Part shown: positions 8,399 to 19,371 of the stretch, piece after piece
Layout: each line of letters starts with the position of its first letter
Position numbering within the stretch: the first letter of the stretch is position 1
Assembly (NCBI GenBank): GCA_017436865.1
Contig: JAFSCH010000049.1
Span: forward strand, 1-58,455
From: Lachnospiraceae bacterium
GTDB lineage: Bacteria > Bacillota > Clostridia > Lachnospirales > Lachnospiraceae
DNA: 58,455 nt
Direction: 5' to 3'
Translations under genes and position numbers: made by a program
The notes under the pieces: generated by a model
What the model saw: only the letters and a program-made list of their open reading frames with translations
Databases searched by the model: none
What the model was told of the DNA's origin: nothing

Positions 8399-8426
8399 CT
8401 CTGTCTTCCTGAAGGCAGAGTTTTTT
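8399..8426 (+). terminator. attenuator terminator in the rplJ leader
   Basis: CTCTGTCTTC and GAAGGCAGAG pair, followed by TTTTTT, between the L10 leader and rplJ. Its position is that of the transcription attenuator used in L10 autoregulation. Confidence 0.75.
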
Positions 8427-8432
8427 ATATCG

Positions 8433-8469
8433 TAGGAAAGTGCTGTAACATAGTGGCAATCACTTTTTT
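8433..8469 (+). repeat. intergenic repeat, copy B (internally deleted)
   Basis: The 5' block TAGGAAAGTGCTGTAACATA runs directly into GTGGCAATCACTTTTTT, the last arm and T-tract of the element. Hairpin 1 and the 5' arm of hairpin 2 are missing. The copy begins 6 nt after the T-tract of the L10 attenuator, in the untranslated leader of rplJ. Confidence 0.75.
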
Positions 8470-8546
8470 ATTACCATATAGAACTCCAATTCGGCAGGAT
8501 ATGGATGTAAGTTCAGATCCAATAGAATCTATAAGGAGGTAAGAAA

Positions 8547-9083
8547 ATGGCAAAGATCGAATTAAAACAGCCTATAGTAGAAGAAATTTCTGCTCACATT
8601 AAGGATGCTGCGTCTGTTGTTGTTGTTGACTATCGTGGAATTACAGTAGCAGAAGACACAGATCTTCGTAAGCAGCTTCGTGAAGCAGGTGTTGTTTACA
8701 AGGTTTACAAGAACACAATGATGACACGTGCATTCGCTGGTACTGAGTTTGAAGGCTTAACAGCAAGCCTTGAAGGTACAAATGCAATTGCTATCAGCAA
8801 GGATGATGCAACTGCTCCAGCAAGAGTTTTAGCAAAGTTTGCTAAGGGATGTAAGGCACTTGAAATCAAGGCAGGTGTTGTAGAAGGTGTCGTTTATGAC
8901 GCTAAGGGAATGGCTGAAATCGCAAACATTCCTTCAAGAGAAGAATTACTTTCCAAGTTCCTTGGAAGCATTCAGTCTCCTATTACAAACTTCGCTCGTG
9001 TGCTTAATCAGATTGCAGAAAAGGGTGGCGCTGACGCATGTGAAGCAGCAGCTCCTGCAGCAGAAGAAGCAACAGCAGAATAA
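8547..9083 (+). CDS. rplJ: 50S ribosomal protein L10
   Basis: Stalk base protein that anchors L7/L12 dimers on 23S rRNA; with L12 it represses its own mRNA through the upstream leader. The product has 178 residues with the family N-terminus (VVVDYRGITVAEDTDLR at about 25-41) and the VYKNTMMTRAF strand. The C-terminal L12-binding helix is followed by an Ala/Glu-rich tail. A strong AAGGAGGT site precedes the ATG. The mRNA leader also carries a repeat remnant (8433-8469). Confidence 0.98.
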   Translation: MAKIELKQPIVEEISAHIKDAASVVVVDYRGITVAEDTDLRKQLREAGVVYKVYKNTMMTRAFAGTEFEGLTASLEGTNAIAISKDDATAPARVLAKFAKGCKALEIKAGVVEGVVYDAKGMAEIANIPSREELLSKFLGSIQSPITNFARVLNQIAEKGGADACEAAAPAAEEATAE

Positions 9084-9141
9084 TCCGTAAGGAAGAAACT
9101 TATTAAAAGAAAAAGAAATTAAACTATGGAGGTAAATAAAA

Positions 9142-9516
9142 ATGGCAAAATTAACAACAGCAGAATTTATTGAAGCTATTAAAGAGTTAACAGTATTAGA
9201 ATTAAATGATTTAGTAAAAGCTTGTGAAGAAGAGTTCGGTGTATCCGCAGCAGCAGGCGTTGTAGTTGCAGCAGCAGGTGGTGCAGCAGAAGCAGCAGAA
9301 GAAAAGACAGAGTTCGACGTTGAATTAACAGAAGTTGGTGCTGAAAAGGTTAAGGTTATCAAGGTTGTTCGTGAAGCAACAGGTCTTGGCTTAAAGGAAG
9401 CTAAGGACTTAGTTGATAACGCTCCTAAGATTCTTAAGGAAGCTGCTTCTAAGGCAGAAGCTGATGAAATCAAGGCTAAGCTTGAAGAAGTTGGTGCAAA
9501 GGTTACTCTTAAGTAA
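9142..9516 (+). CDS. rplL: 50S ribosomal protein L7/L12
   Basis: Flexible stalk protein that recruits translational GTPases. The product has 124 residues: an N-terminal dimerisation helix, an Ala/Gly-rich hinge at about residues 33-55, and a C-terminal domain with [20 protein letters not shown]. It follows rplJ by 58 nt with a GGAGGT site and is followed by a strong terminator. Confidence 0.98.
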   Translation: MAKLTTAEFIEAIKELTVLELNDLVKACEEEFGVSAAAGVVVAAAGGAAEAAEEKTEFDVELTEVGAEKVKVIKVVREATGLGLKEAKDLVDNAPKILKEAASKAEADEIKAKLEEVGAKVTLK

Positions 9517-9532
9517 TTTAAGCCAGATTTTT

Positions 9533-9562
9533 AAAGACCGGAATTTTATTCCGGTCTTTTTT
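9533..9562 (+). terminator. intrinsic terminator after rplL
   Basis: AAAGACCGGAA and TTCCGGTCTTT pair around TTTTA, followed by a run of T. The downstream GATATTAGATAAAC could be a decayed start of the window's repeat, but the match is too short to call. Confidence 0.9.
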
Positions 9563-9602
9563 GATATTAGATAAACTCTATTGAAAAAACTAAAAATGCT
9601 TA

Positions 9603-9631
9603 TTGACTTAATAAAATACTTGTGTTATCAT
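9603..9631 (+). promoter_or_regulatory. promoter of rpoB-rpoC
   Basis: TTGACT (9603-9608), a 17-nt spacer and TATCAT (9626-9631). It separates rpoBC from rplJL and gives a leader of about 125 nt. Confidence 0.7.
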
Positions 9632-9661
9632 GTAGTTTGCGCTATTGTGTTAAATTGTGCT

Positions 9662-9699
9662 AAAAATCCCATTATAAAGTAAATAAGAATGGGTTTTTA
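9662..9699 (+). promoter_or_regulatory. terminator-like hairpin in the rpoB leader
   Basis: CCCATT and AATGGG pair around a 14-nt loop, followed by TTTTTAT, between the rpoB promoter and the rpoB start. It could act as an attenuator of rpoBC, but the stem is short. Confidence 0.4.
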
Positions 9700-9764
9700 T
9701 TCGTAACTATGAAGTTACTGAATGGTTACAAGATATATATCATGGAAGAACGGGGTGAAATGTC

Positions 9765-12700
9765 ATGGAAAAGAACAGAATACGTCCAGTTACCGCCGGT
9801 AAGACGATGCGTATGAGCTATTCAAGACAAAAAGAGGTTTTGGAAATGCCTAACCTGATTGAGGTGCAGAAGGCTTCTTATCAATGGTTCCTTGATGAGG
9901 GATTACAGGAAGCATTGGCAGATATCTCTCCAATTACCGACTATAGTGGACGTTTAAGTCTGGAATTTGTTGATTACGTTTTAGCAGAGAACGAAATCAA
10001 GCACACCATTGAAGAGTGCAAAGAAAGAGATTTAACTTATGAAGCCCCCTTAAAAATCAAAGTTCGTCTTCATAACAAGGAAAAAGAAGAGATTAGTGAA
10101 CATGAGATTTTTATGGGTAATTTCCCATTGATGACTGAAACGGGTACCTTCGTTATTAATGGTGCTGAGCGTGTTATTGTCAGTCAGTTGGTACGTTCAC
10201 CTGGTATTTATTATGGAATTGCACATGATAAGATTGGTAAGAGACTGTTTTCTTCTACGGTAATTCCTAATCGTGGTGCATGGTTAGAGTATGAAACGGA
10301 TTCTAACGATGTTTTTTATGTGCGTGTAGATAGAACTAGAAAGGTGCCAATTACTGTGTTTATTAGAGCACTTGGTGTTGGTACAAATGAAGAGATTCTT
10401 GAATTGTTTGGTGATGAACCAAAGATTCATGCATCTTTTACAAAGGATACTTCTGAAAATTACCAGGAAGGTTTAAAGGAATTATATAGTAAGATTCGTC
10501 CTGGTGAGCCTTTCAGTTTAGATAGTGCAGAGAATCTTATTACAGCGATGTTCTTCGATGCTAGAAGATATGACCTTGCTAAGGTTGGTCGTTATAAGTT
10601 TAATAAGAAGCTTGCATTAAAGAATAGAATTCGTAATGCGGTTCTGGCTGAGGATGTAGTAGATCCATTCACAGGTGAAGTACTTGGTCAGAAGGGTGAT
10701 AATGTTACCGTTGAGATGGCAGATGCAATTCAGAACGCTGCTGTTCCTTTTGTATGGATTCAGACAGAGGAAAAAATTGCAAAGGTACTGTCTAATATGA
10801 TGGTAGATATTACAAACTTTGTAGATTGTGATCCTAAAGCACTTGGCATTACAGAACAGGTATATTTCCCTGTACTTCGTCAGATTTTGGAAGAGTACTC
10901 TGAGAATCCTGAAGAATTAGCAGATGCGATTCAGAGAAATGTAAATGAATTAATTCCAAAACATATTACTAAGGAAGATATTTTAGCTTCTATTAACTAT
11001 AATATGCATCTTGAGTACGGTCTTGGAAACAGTGATGATATTGATCATCTTGGAAACAGACGTATCAGAGCAGTAGGTGAATTATTACAGAACCAGTATC
11101 GTATTGGTTTATCAAGAATGGAGCGTGTTGTTCGTGAAAGAATGACAACTCATGATTCTGATGATGTTTCACCACAGGTGCTTATTAATATTAAACCGGT
11201 ACAGGCTGCTATTAAAGAGTTCTTCGGTTCTTCACAGTTATCACAGTTCATGGATCAGAACAATCCTCTTAGTGAGTTAACTCACAAGAGACGTTTATCT
11301 GCATTAGGACCTGGTGGTTTGTCAAGAGACCGTGCCGGATTCGAGGTTCGAGACGTTCACTATTCTCACTATGGAAGAATGTGTCCGATTGAGACTCCTG
11401 AAGGTCCTAACATCGGTTTGATTAACTCTCTTGCTTCTTATGCAAGAATTAATGACTATGGATTTATTGAAGCTCCATATAGAAAGATTGATAAGACAGA
11501 TCCAAAGAATCCTCGTGTTACAGATGAAGTAGTATATATGACTGCGGATGAAGAGGATAATTATCACGTGGCTCAGGCTAACGAAGCATTGGATGAGAAC
11601 GGATATTTTGTTCGTAATTCCGTATCTGGTCGTTATCTTGATGAAACACAGGAATATCCAAAGACAATGTTTGATTATATGGACGTGTCTCCTAAGATGG
11701 TATTCTCTGTTGCTACAGCTTCCATTCCATTTCTTCAGAACGACGACGCAAACCGTGCGCTGATGGGATCTAACATGCAGCGTCAGGCAGTTCCTCTTTT
11801 GTTTACAGAAGCTCCGGTTGTAGAAACAGGAATGGGTGTTAAGACAGCAGTTGACTCTGGTGTTTGTGTTGTTGCAAAGAAAGCAGGTACAATCACATAT
11901 GTATCTTCTAACTTAATAAAGATGACATATGACGATGGAGAAAAGGCAGAGTTTAAGCTTTATAAGTTTACAAGAAGTAATCAGTCTAACTGTTATAGCC
12001 AGAGACCAATCGTATTTAAGGGTGACCATGTAGAAGCAGGTCAGGTTATTGCAGACGGTCCTTCTACTAGTGGTGGTGAGTTAGCTCTTGGTAAGAATCC
12101 ATTAATCGGATTCATGACTTGGGAAGGTTATAACTACGAGGATGCGGTTCTTTTAAGTGAAAGATTAGTACAGGAAGATGTTTACACATCTATCCATATT
12201 GAAGAATATGAAACAGATGCAAGAGATACTAAACTTGGACCAGAAGAGATTACAAGAGATGTTCCAGGTGTTGGTGATGATGCATTAAAAGATCTTGATG
12301 AAAGAGGAATTATCCGTATTGGTGCAGAGGTTCGTGCCGGTGATATCTTAGTTGGTAAGGTTACTCCAAAGGGGGAAACAGAACTTACTGCAGAAGAGAG
12401 ACTTCTTCGTGCAATCTTTGGTGAGAAGGCAAGAGAAGTAAGAGATACTTCATTAAAGGTTCCTCATGGTGAATATGGTGTTGTAGTAGATGCTAAGGTA
12501 TTCTCTAGAGCAAATGGTGATACAGAACTTGCTCCAGGTGTAAATCAGGCAGTGCGTATTTATATTGCACAGAAGAGAAAGATTTCCGTTGGTGATAAGA
12601 TGGCTGGTCGTCATGGTAACAAGGGTGTCGTTTCCCGAGTACTCCCGGTAGAAGATATGCCATATCTGCCAAATGGACGTCCTCTGGATATCGTATTAAA

Positions 12701-13619
12701 TCCATTGGGTGTACCTTCACGTATGAACATCGGACAGGTACTTGAAATACATCTTTCCCTCGCTGCAAAGGCATTAGGCTTTAACGTTGCTACACCAGTA
12801 TTCGATGGTGCAAACGAAAAAGATATTATGGATACTTTAGATTTAGCAAATGACTATGTAAATCTTGAATGGGATGAGTTCGAAGCTAAGCATAAGGAAG
12901 AGTTACTTCCGGAAGTATTAGAGTATTTATCTGAGAATAGAGAACACAGAAAGCTTTGGAAGGGTGTTCCAATTTCTAAGGATGGTAAGGTAAGATTAAG
13001 AGACGGTAGAACAGGTGAATATTTCGATAGCCCTGTAACAATCGGTCACATGCATTATTTGAAATTACATCACTTAGTTGATGATAAGATTCATGCACGT
13101 TCAACTGGACCGTACTCACTCGTTACACAACAGCCATTAGGTGGTAAGGCACAGTTCGGTGGTCAGCGTTTCGGAGAAATGGAAGTTTGGGCACTTGAGG
13201 CTTACGGTGCAGCATACACCTTACAGGAAATCCTTACTGTTAAGTCTGACGATGTTGTTGGTCGTGTTAAGACTTATGAAGCAATTATTAAGGGTGAAAA
13301 TATCCCTGAAGCAGGTATTCCTGAGTCCTTTAAGGTATTATTGAAGGAATTACAGTCATTAGGCCTTGATATTAAGGTTTATGATGAGGAGCGCAACGAA
13401 GTTGAGATTATGGAATCTGTTGATTATAGTGAGACAGATTTCCGTGTTGAAATGGAAGGCGACAATAAGTATGATTACAACAAAGAATCCTTTGATGGAT
13501 ATCAGAAGCAGGAGATTGACTCTGAAAGCGGCGAGTTTGTTAGCGTAGAGGAAGAAGACGAAAGCTTTGAAGAAGATTTTGCGGATGATTTCGATGATGT
13601 AGATTCTTTCGATGAGTAA
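9765..13619 (+). CDS. rpoB: DNA-directed RNA polymerase subunit beta
   Basis: Catalytic core subunit. The 1284-residue product contains the rifampicin pocket at about residues 488-560 ([18 protein letters not shown], then [18 protein letters not shown]), with the sensitive-type residues at the usual sites. It also has [10 protein letters not shown], the lysine-rich [18 protein letters not shown] motif and the C-terminal region that meets beta-prime. The last 40 or so residues form an acidic tail rich in Asp, Glu and Ser beyond the conserved core. Start ATG 9765 follows GGGGTGAAATGTC. rpoC follows after 93 nt. Confidence 0.99.
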   Translation: MEKNRIRPVTAGKTMRMSYSRQKEVLEMPNLIEVQKASYQWFLDEGLQEALADISPITDYSGRLSLEFVDYVLAENEIKHTIEECKERDLTYEAPLKIKVRLHNKEKEEISEHEIFMGNFPLMTETGTFVINGAERVIVSQLVRSPGIYYGIAHDKIGKRLFSSTVIPNRGAWLEYETDSNDVFYVRVDRTRKVPITVFIRALGVGTNEEILELFGDEPKIHASFTKDTSENYQEGLKELYSKIRPGEPFSLDSAENLITAMFFDARRYDLAKVGRYKFNKKLALKNRIRNAVLAEDVVDPFTGEVLGQKGDNVTVEMADAIQNAAVPFVWIQTEEKIAKVLSNMMVDITNFVDCDPKALGITEQVYFPVLRQILEEYSENPEELADAIQRNVNELIPKHITKEDILASINYNMHLEYGLGNSDDIDHLGNRRIRAVGELLQNQYRIGLSRMERVVRERMTTHDSDDVSPQVLINIKPVQAAIKEFFGSSQLSQFMDQNNPLSELTHKRRLSALGPGGLSRDRAGFEVRDVHYSHYGRMCPIETPEGPNIGLINSLASYARINDYGFIEAPYRKIDKTDPKNPRVTDEVVYMTADEEDNYHVAQANEALDENGYFVRNSVSGRYLDETQEYPKTMFDYMDVSPKMVFSVATASIPFLQNDDANRALMGSNMQRQAVPLLFTEAPVVETGMGVKTAVDSGVCVVAKKAGTITYVSSNLIKMTYDDGEKAEFKLYKFTRSNQSNCYSQRPIVFKGDHVEAGQVIADGPSTSGGELALGKNPLIGFMTWEGYNYEDAVLLSERLVQEDVYTSIHIEEYETDARDTKLGPEEITRDVPGVGDDALKDLDERGIIRIGAEVRAGDILVGKVTPKGETELTAEERLLRAIFGEKAREVRDTSLKVPHGEYGVVVDAKVFSRANGDTELAPGVNQAVRIYIAQKRKISVGDKMAGRHGNKGVVSRVLPVEDMPYLPNGRPLDIVLNPLGVPSRMNIGQVLEIHLSLAAKALGFNVATPVFDGANEKDIMDTLDLANDYVNLEWDEFEAKHKEELLPEVLEYLSENREHRKLWKGVPISKDGKVRLRDGRTGEYFDSPVTIGHMHYLKLHHLVDDKIHARSTGPYSLVTQQPLGGKAQFGGQRFGEMEVWALEAYGAAYTLQEILTVKSDDVVGRVKTYEAIIKGENIPEAGIPESFKVLLKELQSLGLDIKVYDEERNEVEIMESVDYSETDFRVEMEGDNKYDYNKESFDGYQKQEIDSESGEFVSVEEEDESFEEDFADDFDDVDSFDE

Positions 13620-13712
13620 TCACATGAGCAAAAGGACATTAGTTTAACTGTGATTTTGCGAATGAGGTTCTGAATAGTTACCAATACAGTATAAATTGGA
13701 AGGAGAGCCAAA

Positions 13713-16700
13713 ATGACTGAGAATAAAAATGAATCATGCCAGTCTATATCCTTTGATGCGATTAAGATTGGTTTAGCATCCCCAGAGAAAATCAGAGAGT
13801 GGTCTAAGGGCGAAGTTACAAAGCCGGAAACCATTAACTACAGAACTCTGAAGCCAGAACGTGATGGTCTTTATTGTGAAAAAATCTTTGGACCTAGCAA
13901 GGATTGGGAATGTCACTGTGGTAAATACAAGAAGATTAGATATAAAGGTGTAATCTGTGACCGTTGTGGTGTTGAGGTTACAAAATCAAGCGTAAGAAGA
14001 GAACGTATGGGGCACATTGAGCTTGCTGCCCCAGTGTCTCATATTTGGTATTTTAAGGGTATTCCAAGCCGTATGGGCTTAATCCTTGACCTTACTCCTA
14101 GAGTATTGGAAAAGGTATTATATTTTGCTTCATATATCGTGCTTGATCCTATGGAGACAGACTTTGAATACAAGCAGGTTCTGTCTGAAAAGGAATATCA
14201 GGATGGTAGAGAAAAATGGGGCAATAAGTTCCGCGTAGGAATGGGCGCAGAGGCTATTAAGGAATTGCTTGAGGCAATCGATCTTGAAAAAGAATGCGAA
14301 GACTTAATGGCAGAATTAAGAAACGAGAATACTAAGGGACAGAAGCGTGCAAAGATTGTAAAGAAGCTTGAGGTTGTAGAATCCTTTAGAAATTCAGGAA
14401 ACAGACCTGAGTGGATGATTATGGATGCAGTTCCTGTTATTCCACCAGATTTACGTCCTATGGTTCAGTTAGATGGTGGACGTTTTGCAACATCTGACTT
14501 GAATGACTTATATAGAAGAATTATTAACAGAAATAATCGTTTGAAGAGACTTCTTGAATTAGGTGCGCCAGATATTATCGTGCGCAACGAAAAGAGAATG
14601 CTTCAGGAAGCGGTTGATGCTTTAATTGATAATGGTAGACGTGGTCGTCCAGTTACAGGACCTGGTAACAGAGCATTGAAGTCTCTTTCGGATATGCTTA
14701 AGGGTAAATCAGGACGTTTCCGTCAGAACTTATTAGGAAAGCGTGTAGACTATTCTGGACGTTCCGTTATTGTCGTTGGACCGGAACTTAAGATTTATCA
14801 GTGTGGTTTGCCAAAAGAAATGGCAATCGAGCTTTTCAAACCATTTGTTATGAAAGAGCTTGTTGCAAGACAGATTTCACAGAATATTAAGCATGCAAAG
14901 AAACTTGTTGAAAAGTTAGATTCTCAGGTGTGGGATGTGTTGGAAGAAGTAATTAAGGAGCATCCGGTTATGTTGAACCGAGCACCGACACTTCATAGAC
15001 TTGGTATTCAGGCATTTGAACCGATTCTTGTTGAAGGTAAGGCTATTAAGCTTCATCCGTTAGTATGTACAGCGTTTAATGCGGACTTCGACGGTGACCA
15101 GATGGCTGTGCATCTTCCATTATCAGTAGAAGCACAGGCTGAGTGTCGTTTCCTTCTTCTTTCACCAAACAACTTATTGAAGCCTTCTGATGGTGGTCCG
15201 GTAGCCGTTCCTTCACAGGATATGGTACTTGGTATTTACTATTTAACACAGGAAAGACCTGGTGCTGTTGGTGAGGGTATGTGCTTCAGAAACATTAATG
15301 AAGCAATCCTTGCTTATGAGAATGGAGAATGTACACTTCACTCTAGAATCAAGGTAAGAGTTTCTAAGACAATGGCTGATGGCGAAGTTAAGGTTGGTAT
15401 TGTTGAATCTACTTTAGGAAGATTTATCTTCAATGAGATTCTTCCACAGGATTTAGAGTTTGTTGATAGAACTGTTCCAGAAAACGAGTTGTTGCTTGAG
15501 GTTGATTTCCATGTTGGAAAGAAGGGATTAAAGCAGATTCTGGAAAAGGTTATTAATATTCATGGCGCAACAAAGACAGCAGAAGTATTAGATAGCATTA
15601 AGGCTATGGGGTACAAGTACTCTACAAGAGCTGCTATGACTGTATCCATTTCTGATATGACTGTACCTGCTGAAAAGCAGCAGATGCTTGATGAAGCGCA
15701 GGCAACCGTTGACCGTATTACAGTAAACTTCCGTCGTGGTCTTATGACAGAGGAAGAACGTTATAAGGCTGTTGTTGAGACTTGGAAGGAAACAGATGAT
15801 AAGTTAACACAGACACTTCTTAGTGGTTTGGATAAGTACAATAATATCTTTATGATGGCTGATTCTGGTGCCCGTGGTTCTAACCAGCAGATTAAGCAGC
15901 TTGCAGGTATGCGTGGTTTGATGGCTGATACAACAGGTCGTACCATTGAGTTGCCAATTAAGTCAAACTTCCGTGAAGGACTTGACGTATTGGAGTACTT
16001 TATGTCTGCGCATGGTGCTCGTAAGGGTCTTTCCGATACAGCGCTTCGTACGGCTGACTCTGGTTACTTGACCAGACGAATGGTTGACGTTTGTCAAGAT
16101 TTGATTATTCGTGAAATTGATTGTTGCGAAGGCAAGGACTTTATTCCAGGAATGGAAGTTGCTGCATTCATGGAAGGTAAGGAAACAATTGAAGGATTAA
16201 AGGATCGTATCACAGGAAGATATTCTTGTGAGGATATTCTTGATAGAGATGGTAATGTTCTGGTTAAGAAGAATCATATGATTACTCCTAGCCGTGCGGC
16301 TAAGATTATGAGCGCAGGTGTTGATAAGAATGGTGAGCCAATCGAAAAAGTTAAGATTAGAAATATTCTTTCTTGTAGATCTCATGTTGGTATCTGTGCA
16401 AAGTGTTACGGTGCTAATATGGCAACAGGTGAGGCTGTTCAGATTGGTGAAGCAGTAGGTATTATTGCAGCTCAGTCAATTGGTGAACCTGGTACACAGT
16501 TGACCATGCGTACATTCCATACTGGAGGTGTAGCCGGTGACGATATTACACAGGGTCTTCCTCGAGTTGAGGAGCTTTTCGAGGCAAGAAAGCCTAAGGG
16601 ACTTGCAATTATTGCTGAAATTGGTGGTACTGCTACGATTAAGGATACGAAGAAGAAACGTGAAGTTATCGTATCTGATGGTATAAATGAGAAGACATAT

Positions 16701-17372
16701 CTCATTCCTTATGGTTCTAGAATTAAGGTTATGGATGGGGCTGTTTTGGAAGCTGGTGATGAGCTTACCGAAGGTAGTATCAATCCACATGACTTATTGG
16801 AAATCAAGAAGATTGGTGCTGTTCAGGATTATTTGCTTCGTGAGGTTCAGAGAGTTTACCGTCTTCAGGGTGTAGACATTGCAGATAAGCATATTGAAGT
16901 TATCGTACGTCAGATGTTAAAGAAGAGACGTATTGAGACAAGTGGTGATAGTGATTTACTTCCAGGAACTCTTGTTGACAGACTTGAGCTTGATGATGTA
17001 AATGAAAAGCTTCTTGCAGAAGGAAAACAGCCAGCAGAAGCTAAGGACGTTATTCTTGGTATTACTAAGGCTGCTCTTGCAACGAACTCCTTCTTGTCTG
17101 CTGCATCATTCCAGGAAACAACTAAGGTTCTTACAGAAGCAGCAATTAAGGGTAAGGTTGACCCATTAATTGGTCTAAAAGAAAATGTATTAATTGGTAA
17201 GTTGATTCCAGCTGGTACTGGTATGAAGAGATACCGCAATGTAAAGTTAGACTGTGATATGAATATGGATGATGACTTAGATTTTGATGAAGAAGTAGAT
17301 TTCATTGAAGAAGAGGAAGCATTTGAAGAAACACAGGATACAGTAGAGGTAGTAGAAACTTCAGAAGAATAG
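13713..17372 (+). CDS. rpoC: DNA-directed RNA polymerase subunit beta'
   Basis: Holds the catalytic magnesium and forms the clamp. The product has 1219 residues. Near the N-terminus is the zinc-binding [20 protein letters not shown]; the active-site motif NADFDGDQM falls at about residues 455-463. A second zinc site ([13 protein letters not shown]) lies in the C-terminal third. Like RpoB it ends in an acidic tail ([19 protein letters not shown] region). AAGGAGAG precedes the ATG. A strong terminator and two repeat copies follow. Confidence 0.99.
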   Translation: MTENKNESCQSISFDAIKIGLASPEKIREWSKGEVTKPETINYRTLKPERDGLYCEKIFGPSKDWECHCGKYKKIRYKGVICDRCGVEVTKSSVRRERMGHIELAAPVSHIWYFKGIPSRMGLILDLTPRVLEKVLYFASYIVLDPMETDFEYKQVLSEKEYQDGREKWGNKFRVGMGAEAIKELLEAIDLEKECEDLMAELRNENTKGQKRAKIVKKLEVVESFRNSGNRPEWMIMDAVPVIPPDLRPMVQLDGGRFATSDLNDLYRRIINRNNRLKRLLELGAPDIIVRNEKRMLQEAVDALIDNGRRGRPVTGPGNRALKSLSDMLKGKSGRFRQNLLGKRVDYSGRSVIVVGPELKIYQCGLPKEMAIELFKPFVMKELVARQISQNIKHAKKLVEKLDSQVWDVLEEVIKEHPVMLNRAPTLHRLGIQAFEPILVEGKAIKLHPLVCTAFNADFDGDQMAVHLPLSVEAQAECRFLLLSPNNLLKPSDGGPVAVPSQDMVLGIYYLTQERPGAVGEGMCFRNINEAILAYENGECTLHSRIKVRVSKTMADGEVKVGIVESTLGRFIFNEILPQDLEFVDRTVPENELLLEVDFHVGKKGLKQILEKVINIHGATKTAEVLDSIKAMGYKYSTRAAMTVSISDMTVPAEKQQMLDEAQATVDRITVNFRRGLMTEEERYKAVVETWKETDDKLTQTLLSGLDKYNNIFMMADSGARGSNQQIKQLAGMRGLMADTTGRTIELPIKSNFREGLDVLEYFMSAHGARKGLSDTALRTADSGYLTRRMVDVCQDLIIREIDCCEGKDFIPGMEVAAFMEGKETIEGLKDRITGRYSCEDILDRDGNVLVKKNHMITPSRAAKIMSAGVDKNGEPIEKVKIRNILSCRSHVGICAKCYGANMATGEAVQIGEAVGIIAAQSIGEPGTQLTMRTFHTGGVAGDDITQGLPRVEELFEARKPKGLAIIAEIGGTATIKDTKKKREVIVSDGINEKTYLIPYGSRIKVMDGAVLEAGDELTEGSINPHDLLEIKKIGAVQDYLLREVQRVYRLQGVDIADKHIEVIVRQMLKKRRIETSGDSDLLPGTLVDRLELDDVNEKLLAEGKQPAEAKDVILGITKAALATNSFLSAASFQETTKVLTEAAIKGKVDPLIGLKENVLIGKLIPAGTGMKRYRNVKLDCDMNMDDDLDFDEEVDFIEEEEAFEETQDTVEVVETSEE

Positions 17373-17378
17373 GATTAG

Positions 17379-17414
17379 AAAGAGTATCGTGTGAAAACGC
17401 GATACTCTTTTTTT
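17379..17414 (+). terminator. intrinsic terminator after rpoC
   Basis: AAAGAGTATCG and CGATACTCTTT pair, followed by seven T residues. Confidence 0.92.
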
Positions 17415-17419
17415 AATAT

Positions 17420-17507
17420 TAGGAAATTGCTGTTACGTTGTGGTGGTTAAACAAGAATTTCGACAGAAATTCTTGCTAGAGATTGCCGCTGGGCAATCTC
17501 TTTTTTT
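17420..17507 (+). repeat. intergenic two-hairpin repeat, copy C
   Basis: Full copy. TAGGAAATTGCTGTTAC is followed by hairpin 1 (CAAGAATTTC 17452-17461 / GAAATTCTTG, loop GACA) and hairpin 2 (AGAGATTGCC 17478-17487, loop GCTG, GGCAATCTCT 17492-17501), ending in TTTTTTT. It begins 5 nt after the T-tract of the rpoC terminator. Confidence 0.9.
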
Positions 17508-17512
17508 AATGT

Positions 17513-17540
17513 TAGGGAATTGTTTGGCGTGCACTTTTTT
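17513..17540 (+). repeat. intergenic repeat, copy D (internally deleted)
   Basis: TAGGGAATTG runs into TTTGGCGTGCACTTTTTT. Only the two ends of the element remain; the 3' end resembles the GCACGCAC arm of copy A. It starts 5 nt after the T-tract that ends copy C. Its own T-tract supplies the stop codon of the convergent gene at 17539. Confidence 0.6.
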
Positions 17541-17976
17541 ATGGGATTACATGTAGGGATTCATCGTATTCGATATTATCTTCTGTAATAATTTGCCATG
17601 CCTTGATTTCGTATAAAACATCATTTTGGTCAGAAGGATAGATAAAACGAAGAGAAATATGCAATTCCTGTAATTCTGAAATTTTGTAGGAATAAGAACA
17701 AGGAATTGTTTGTATTTTATCCCAATATATCTCTTCGGAATCGCAGTTCAGATAAGCGTCTGATAGTTGTTGCTGAACATCTGCTAGCATTTCTTCCACT
17801 TCATTACAGGTTTCATAGTAGTTAGTAGTACGTGCTAGTATTTTTTTGCTTAGTTGCAGGTCAGAGTTTGCACTGACAAGCGATAGAACGCCAAAGGAAA
17901 CAAGGCATAATATAACAAATATAAGTAGAATAGAGGGGAGTCCTATATTTATGGAAAATTGTGTTTTATTATGCAT
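17539..17976 (-). CDS. membrane-anchored minor-pilin-like protein, last gene of a pilin/GspF-like operon
   Basis: A 145-residue protein with a short basic and polar N-terminus, one membrane helix at about residues 12-35 and an extracytoplasmic domain with a coiled-coil start (LSKKILARTTNYYETC). The layout is that of a PilX/minor-pilin protein, but I cannot place it in a named family and it lacks a clear prepilin peptidase site. AAGGAG lies 9 nt before the ATG. It is the last of six genes read leftward from 21414; the stop codon lies in repeat copy D. Confidence 0.6.
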   Translation of the reverse strand: MHNKTQFSINIGLPSILLIFVILCLVSFGVLSLVSANSDLQLSKKILARTTNYYETCNEVEEMLADVQQQLSDAYLNCDSEEIYWDKIQTIPCSYSYKISELQELHISLRFIYPSDQNDVLYEIKAWQIITEDNIEYDESLHVIP

Positions 17977-18018
17977 GCTATTATACTCCTTTCTAGAAAG
18001 TCCGTTATGAAATAATTT

Positions 18019-18519
18019 TTAGAATTTACACTTTTTTAAAGAAAGTTGATATATATGATAATCATCATTGCATAATTGTTCTGTTATTCTATGAATAGAT
18101 TCTAAGGAACCAAGAGAAACATAAGATTTTGCAATGTAAATATCTTGATAAAAAAATGTTTCATCATTGTAAAAGGTAGAAAAGATTATATATTTGCTGT
18201 CTGTAAGAGAGTGAATTGTATTCCAGTCTTTGTCAAAGCAGAGCAATAAAGAGGAATCAGACTCAATAGGAAGCTCGTTGATACAGTCTTTATCGGAAAA
18301 AAGTGATTTTATAATGGAATAATCACCGTTATTTCCAAGAAATGGCTCAGCAAGATTTTGGCTCCATAGTAGAGCTTGATTGATTTCTTGAGTTTGAAGA
18401 TTCAATAAATAAGTATTTACAAATAATTGCATGCAGACTGCAGTAGCAACAATAAAAAAGAAGATGGAAAGAACAAGCTCAATGAGAAAAAGACTTGTTC
18501 GATATGAATGTTTATTCAT
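18019..18519 (-). CDS. prepilin-like protein
   Basis: A 166-residue protein whose N-terminus (SLFLIELVLSIFFFIVATAV, about residues 9-28) resembles a prepilin helix with the conserved Glu near its start. The Gly expected before the cleavage site is a Ser/Thr. The remainder is a small extracytoplasmic domain with three cysteines. A GGAGG site precedes the ATG. It overlaps the upstream DUF4860 gene by 8 nt, so the two are translationally coupled. Probably a minor pseudopilin; processing is uncertain. Confidence 0.6.
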   Translation of the reverse strand: MNKHSYRTSLFLIELVLSIFFFIVATAVCMQLFVNTYLLNLQTQEINQALLWSQNLAEPFLGNNGDYSIIKSLFSDKDCINELPIESDSSLLLCFDKDWNTIHSLTDSKYIIFSTFYNDETFFYQDIYIAKSYVSLGSLESIHRITEQLCNDDYHIYQLSLKKCKF

Positions 18520-19012
18520 GCTTTACCTCCATATTACTATGTGTACTTACATAAATTGTCTGTTTAGACTCATTATCTATTGAAAAAGTTATCTCAAGGA
18601 TATTTGGTTCTATTTGCGAAAAAGAAAGTGAATGAAGTCCCATAATCGGTTGGCCGGCATCGAGAGGAAGTTTTAAATCTGTTCTTGCAAATAACTCATA
18701 CAAATAACCATCATATTCATAGAGAGAGGTTGCATAAGGGACATTATTTATAATATTAGTTAACATAAGTATTTGTGTATCGTCTTGTGAAATGATTTTA
18801 ATAGCGTGTTCGATATCAGATTGTCTTATTTTTTCTGTAATATAGGCGATAGAAGTTCGTGAGCTATAGTTATTTTCCATTTGTTGTACAGTCTTTTTAT
18901 AAATATCAGCACCAAAAAGAATAAGTAGAGCAGAAGAAACAGCAAAAACGCAAAACAAAGAAAGTACAAAAAGAATATCGATCATATGTTGTTGATATGT
19001 TTGCTTTTTCAT
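18512..19012 (-). CDS. DUF4860-type pilin-operon protein
   Basis: A 166-residue protein with an N-terminal membrane helix (about residues 10-35) and an extracytoplasmic domain containing SRTSIAYITEKIRQSD and YEYDGYLYELF. These match my recollection of DUF4860, a family found beside pilin-like genes in Lachnospiraceae; I cannot run the search. GGAGGG precedes the ATG. It lacks a canonical prepilin cleavage motif. Third-from-last gene of the operon. Confidence 0.6.
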   Translation of the reverse strand: MKKQTYQQHMIDILFVLSLFCVFAVSSALLILFGADIYKKTVQQMENNYSSRTSIAYITEKIRQSDIEHAIKIISQDDTQILMLTNIINNVPYATSLYEYDGYLYELFARTDLKLPLDAGQPIMGLHSLSFSQIEPNILEITFSIDNESKQTIYVSTHSNMEVKHE

Positions 19013-19022
19013 AATATCCCTC

Positions 19023-19361
19023 CTAGTTCAATGATTTCGTTGGAATAATTGTAATGTCCGGCATAATATTGGAGCCAATAGCAGTATAATCTACATAAAA
19101 AAGGTCGGAATCATAAAAAACACCATAATGTTTCTTTAAGTAATCTAGGCTTGGAGGATAAGTTCCTTCTACGGAATAGCATTGTATGACACTACGGCGA
19201 ATAGCTTGTTCCAGACTTTTAGCTTGTTCCTCAGTGGTGCTATGGTCTACTGCATGTACCCCTTGAAAAAAGAAGAATAAGAAAGATATAACAAGCAATA
19301 TTGAAAAAAATTTCCATACAAGGTTTAAAGAAATAGTGGCATGGTTGCGAAAACGGTTCAT
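19023..19361 (-). CDS. small pseudopilin-like protein
   Basis: A 112-residue protein with a membrane helix at about residues 12-35 and a short globular part. SVEGTYPPSLDYLKKHYG matches the region of type II secretion/type IV pilus pseudopilins where the peptide chain leaves the stem helix (compare the 'YP.SL..L' pattern of major pseudopilins). No clear Gly/Phe-type prepilin cleavage site is present. The GGAGG site of this gene overlaps the stop of the preceding GspF-like gene, so the two are tightly coupled. Confidence 0.55.
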   Translation of the reverse strand: MNRFRNHATISLNLVWKFFSILLVISFLFFFFQGVHAVDHSTTEEQAKSLEQAIRRSVIQCYSVEGTYPPSLDYLKKHYGVFYDSDLFYVDYTAIGSNIMPDITIIPTKSLN

Positions 19362-19371
19362 AAGTGACCTC

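Noticed and set aside
8946-9473. 175-codon reverse-strand frame across rplJ-rplL
   Set aside because: A shadow of the Ala/Glu-rich codons of the ribosomal genes; the translation is low-complexity Ser/Ala and has no start signals.
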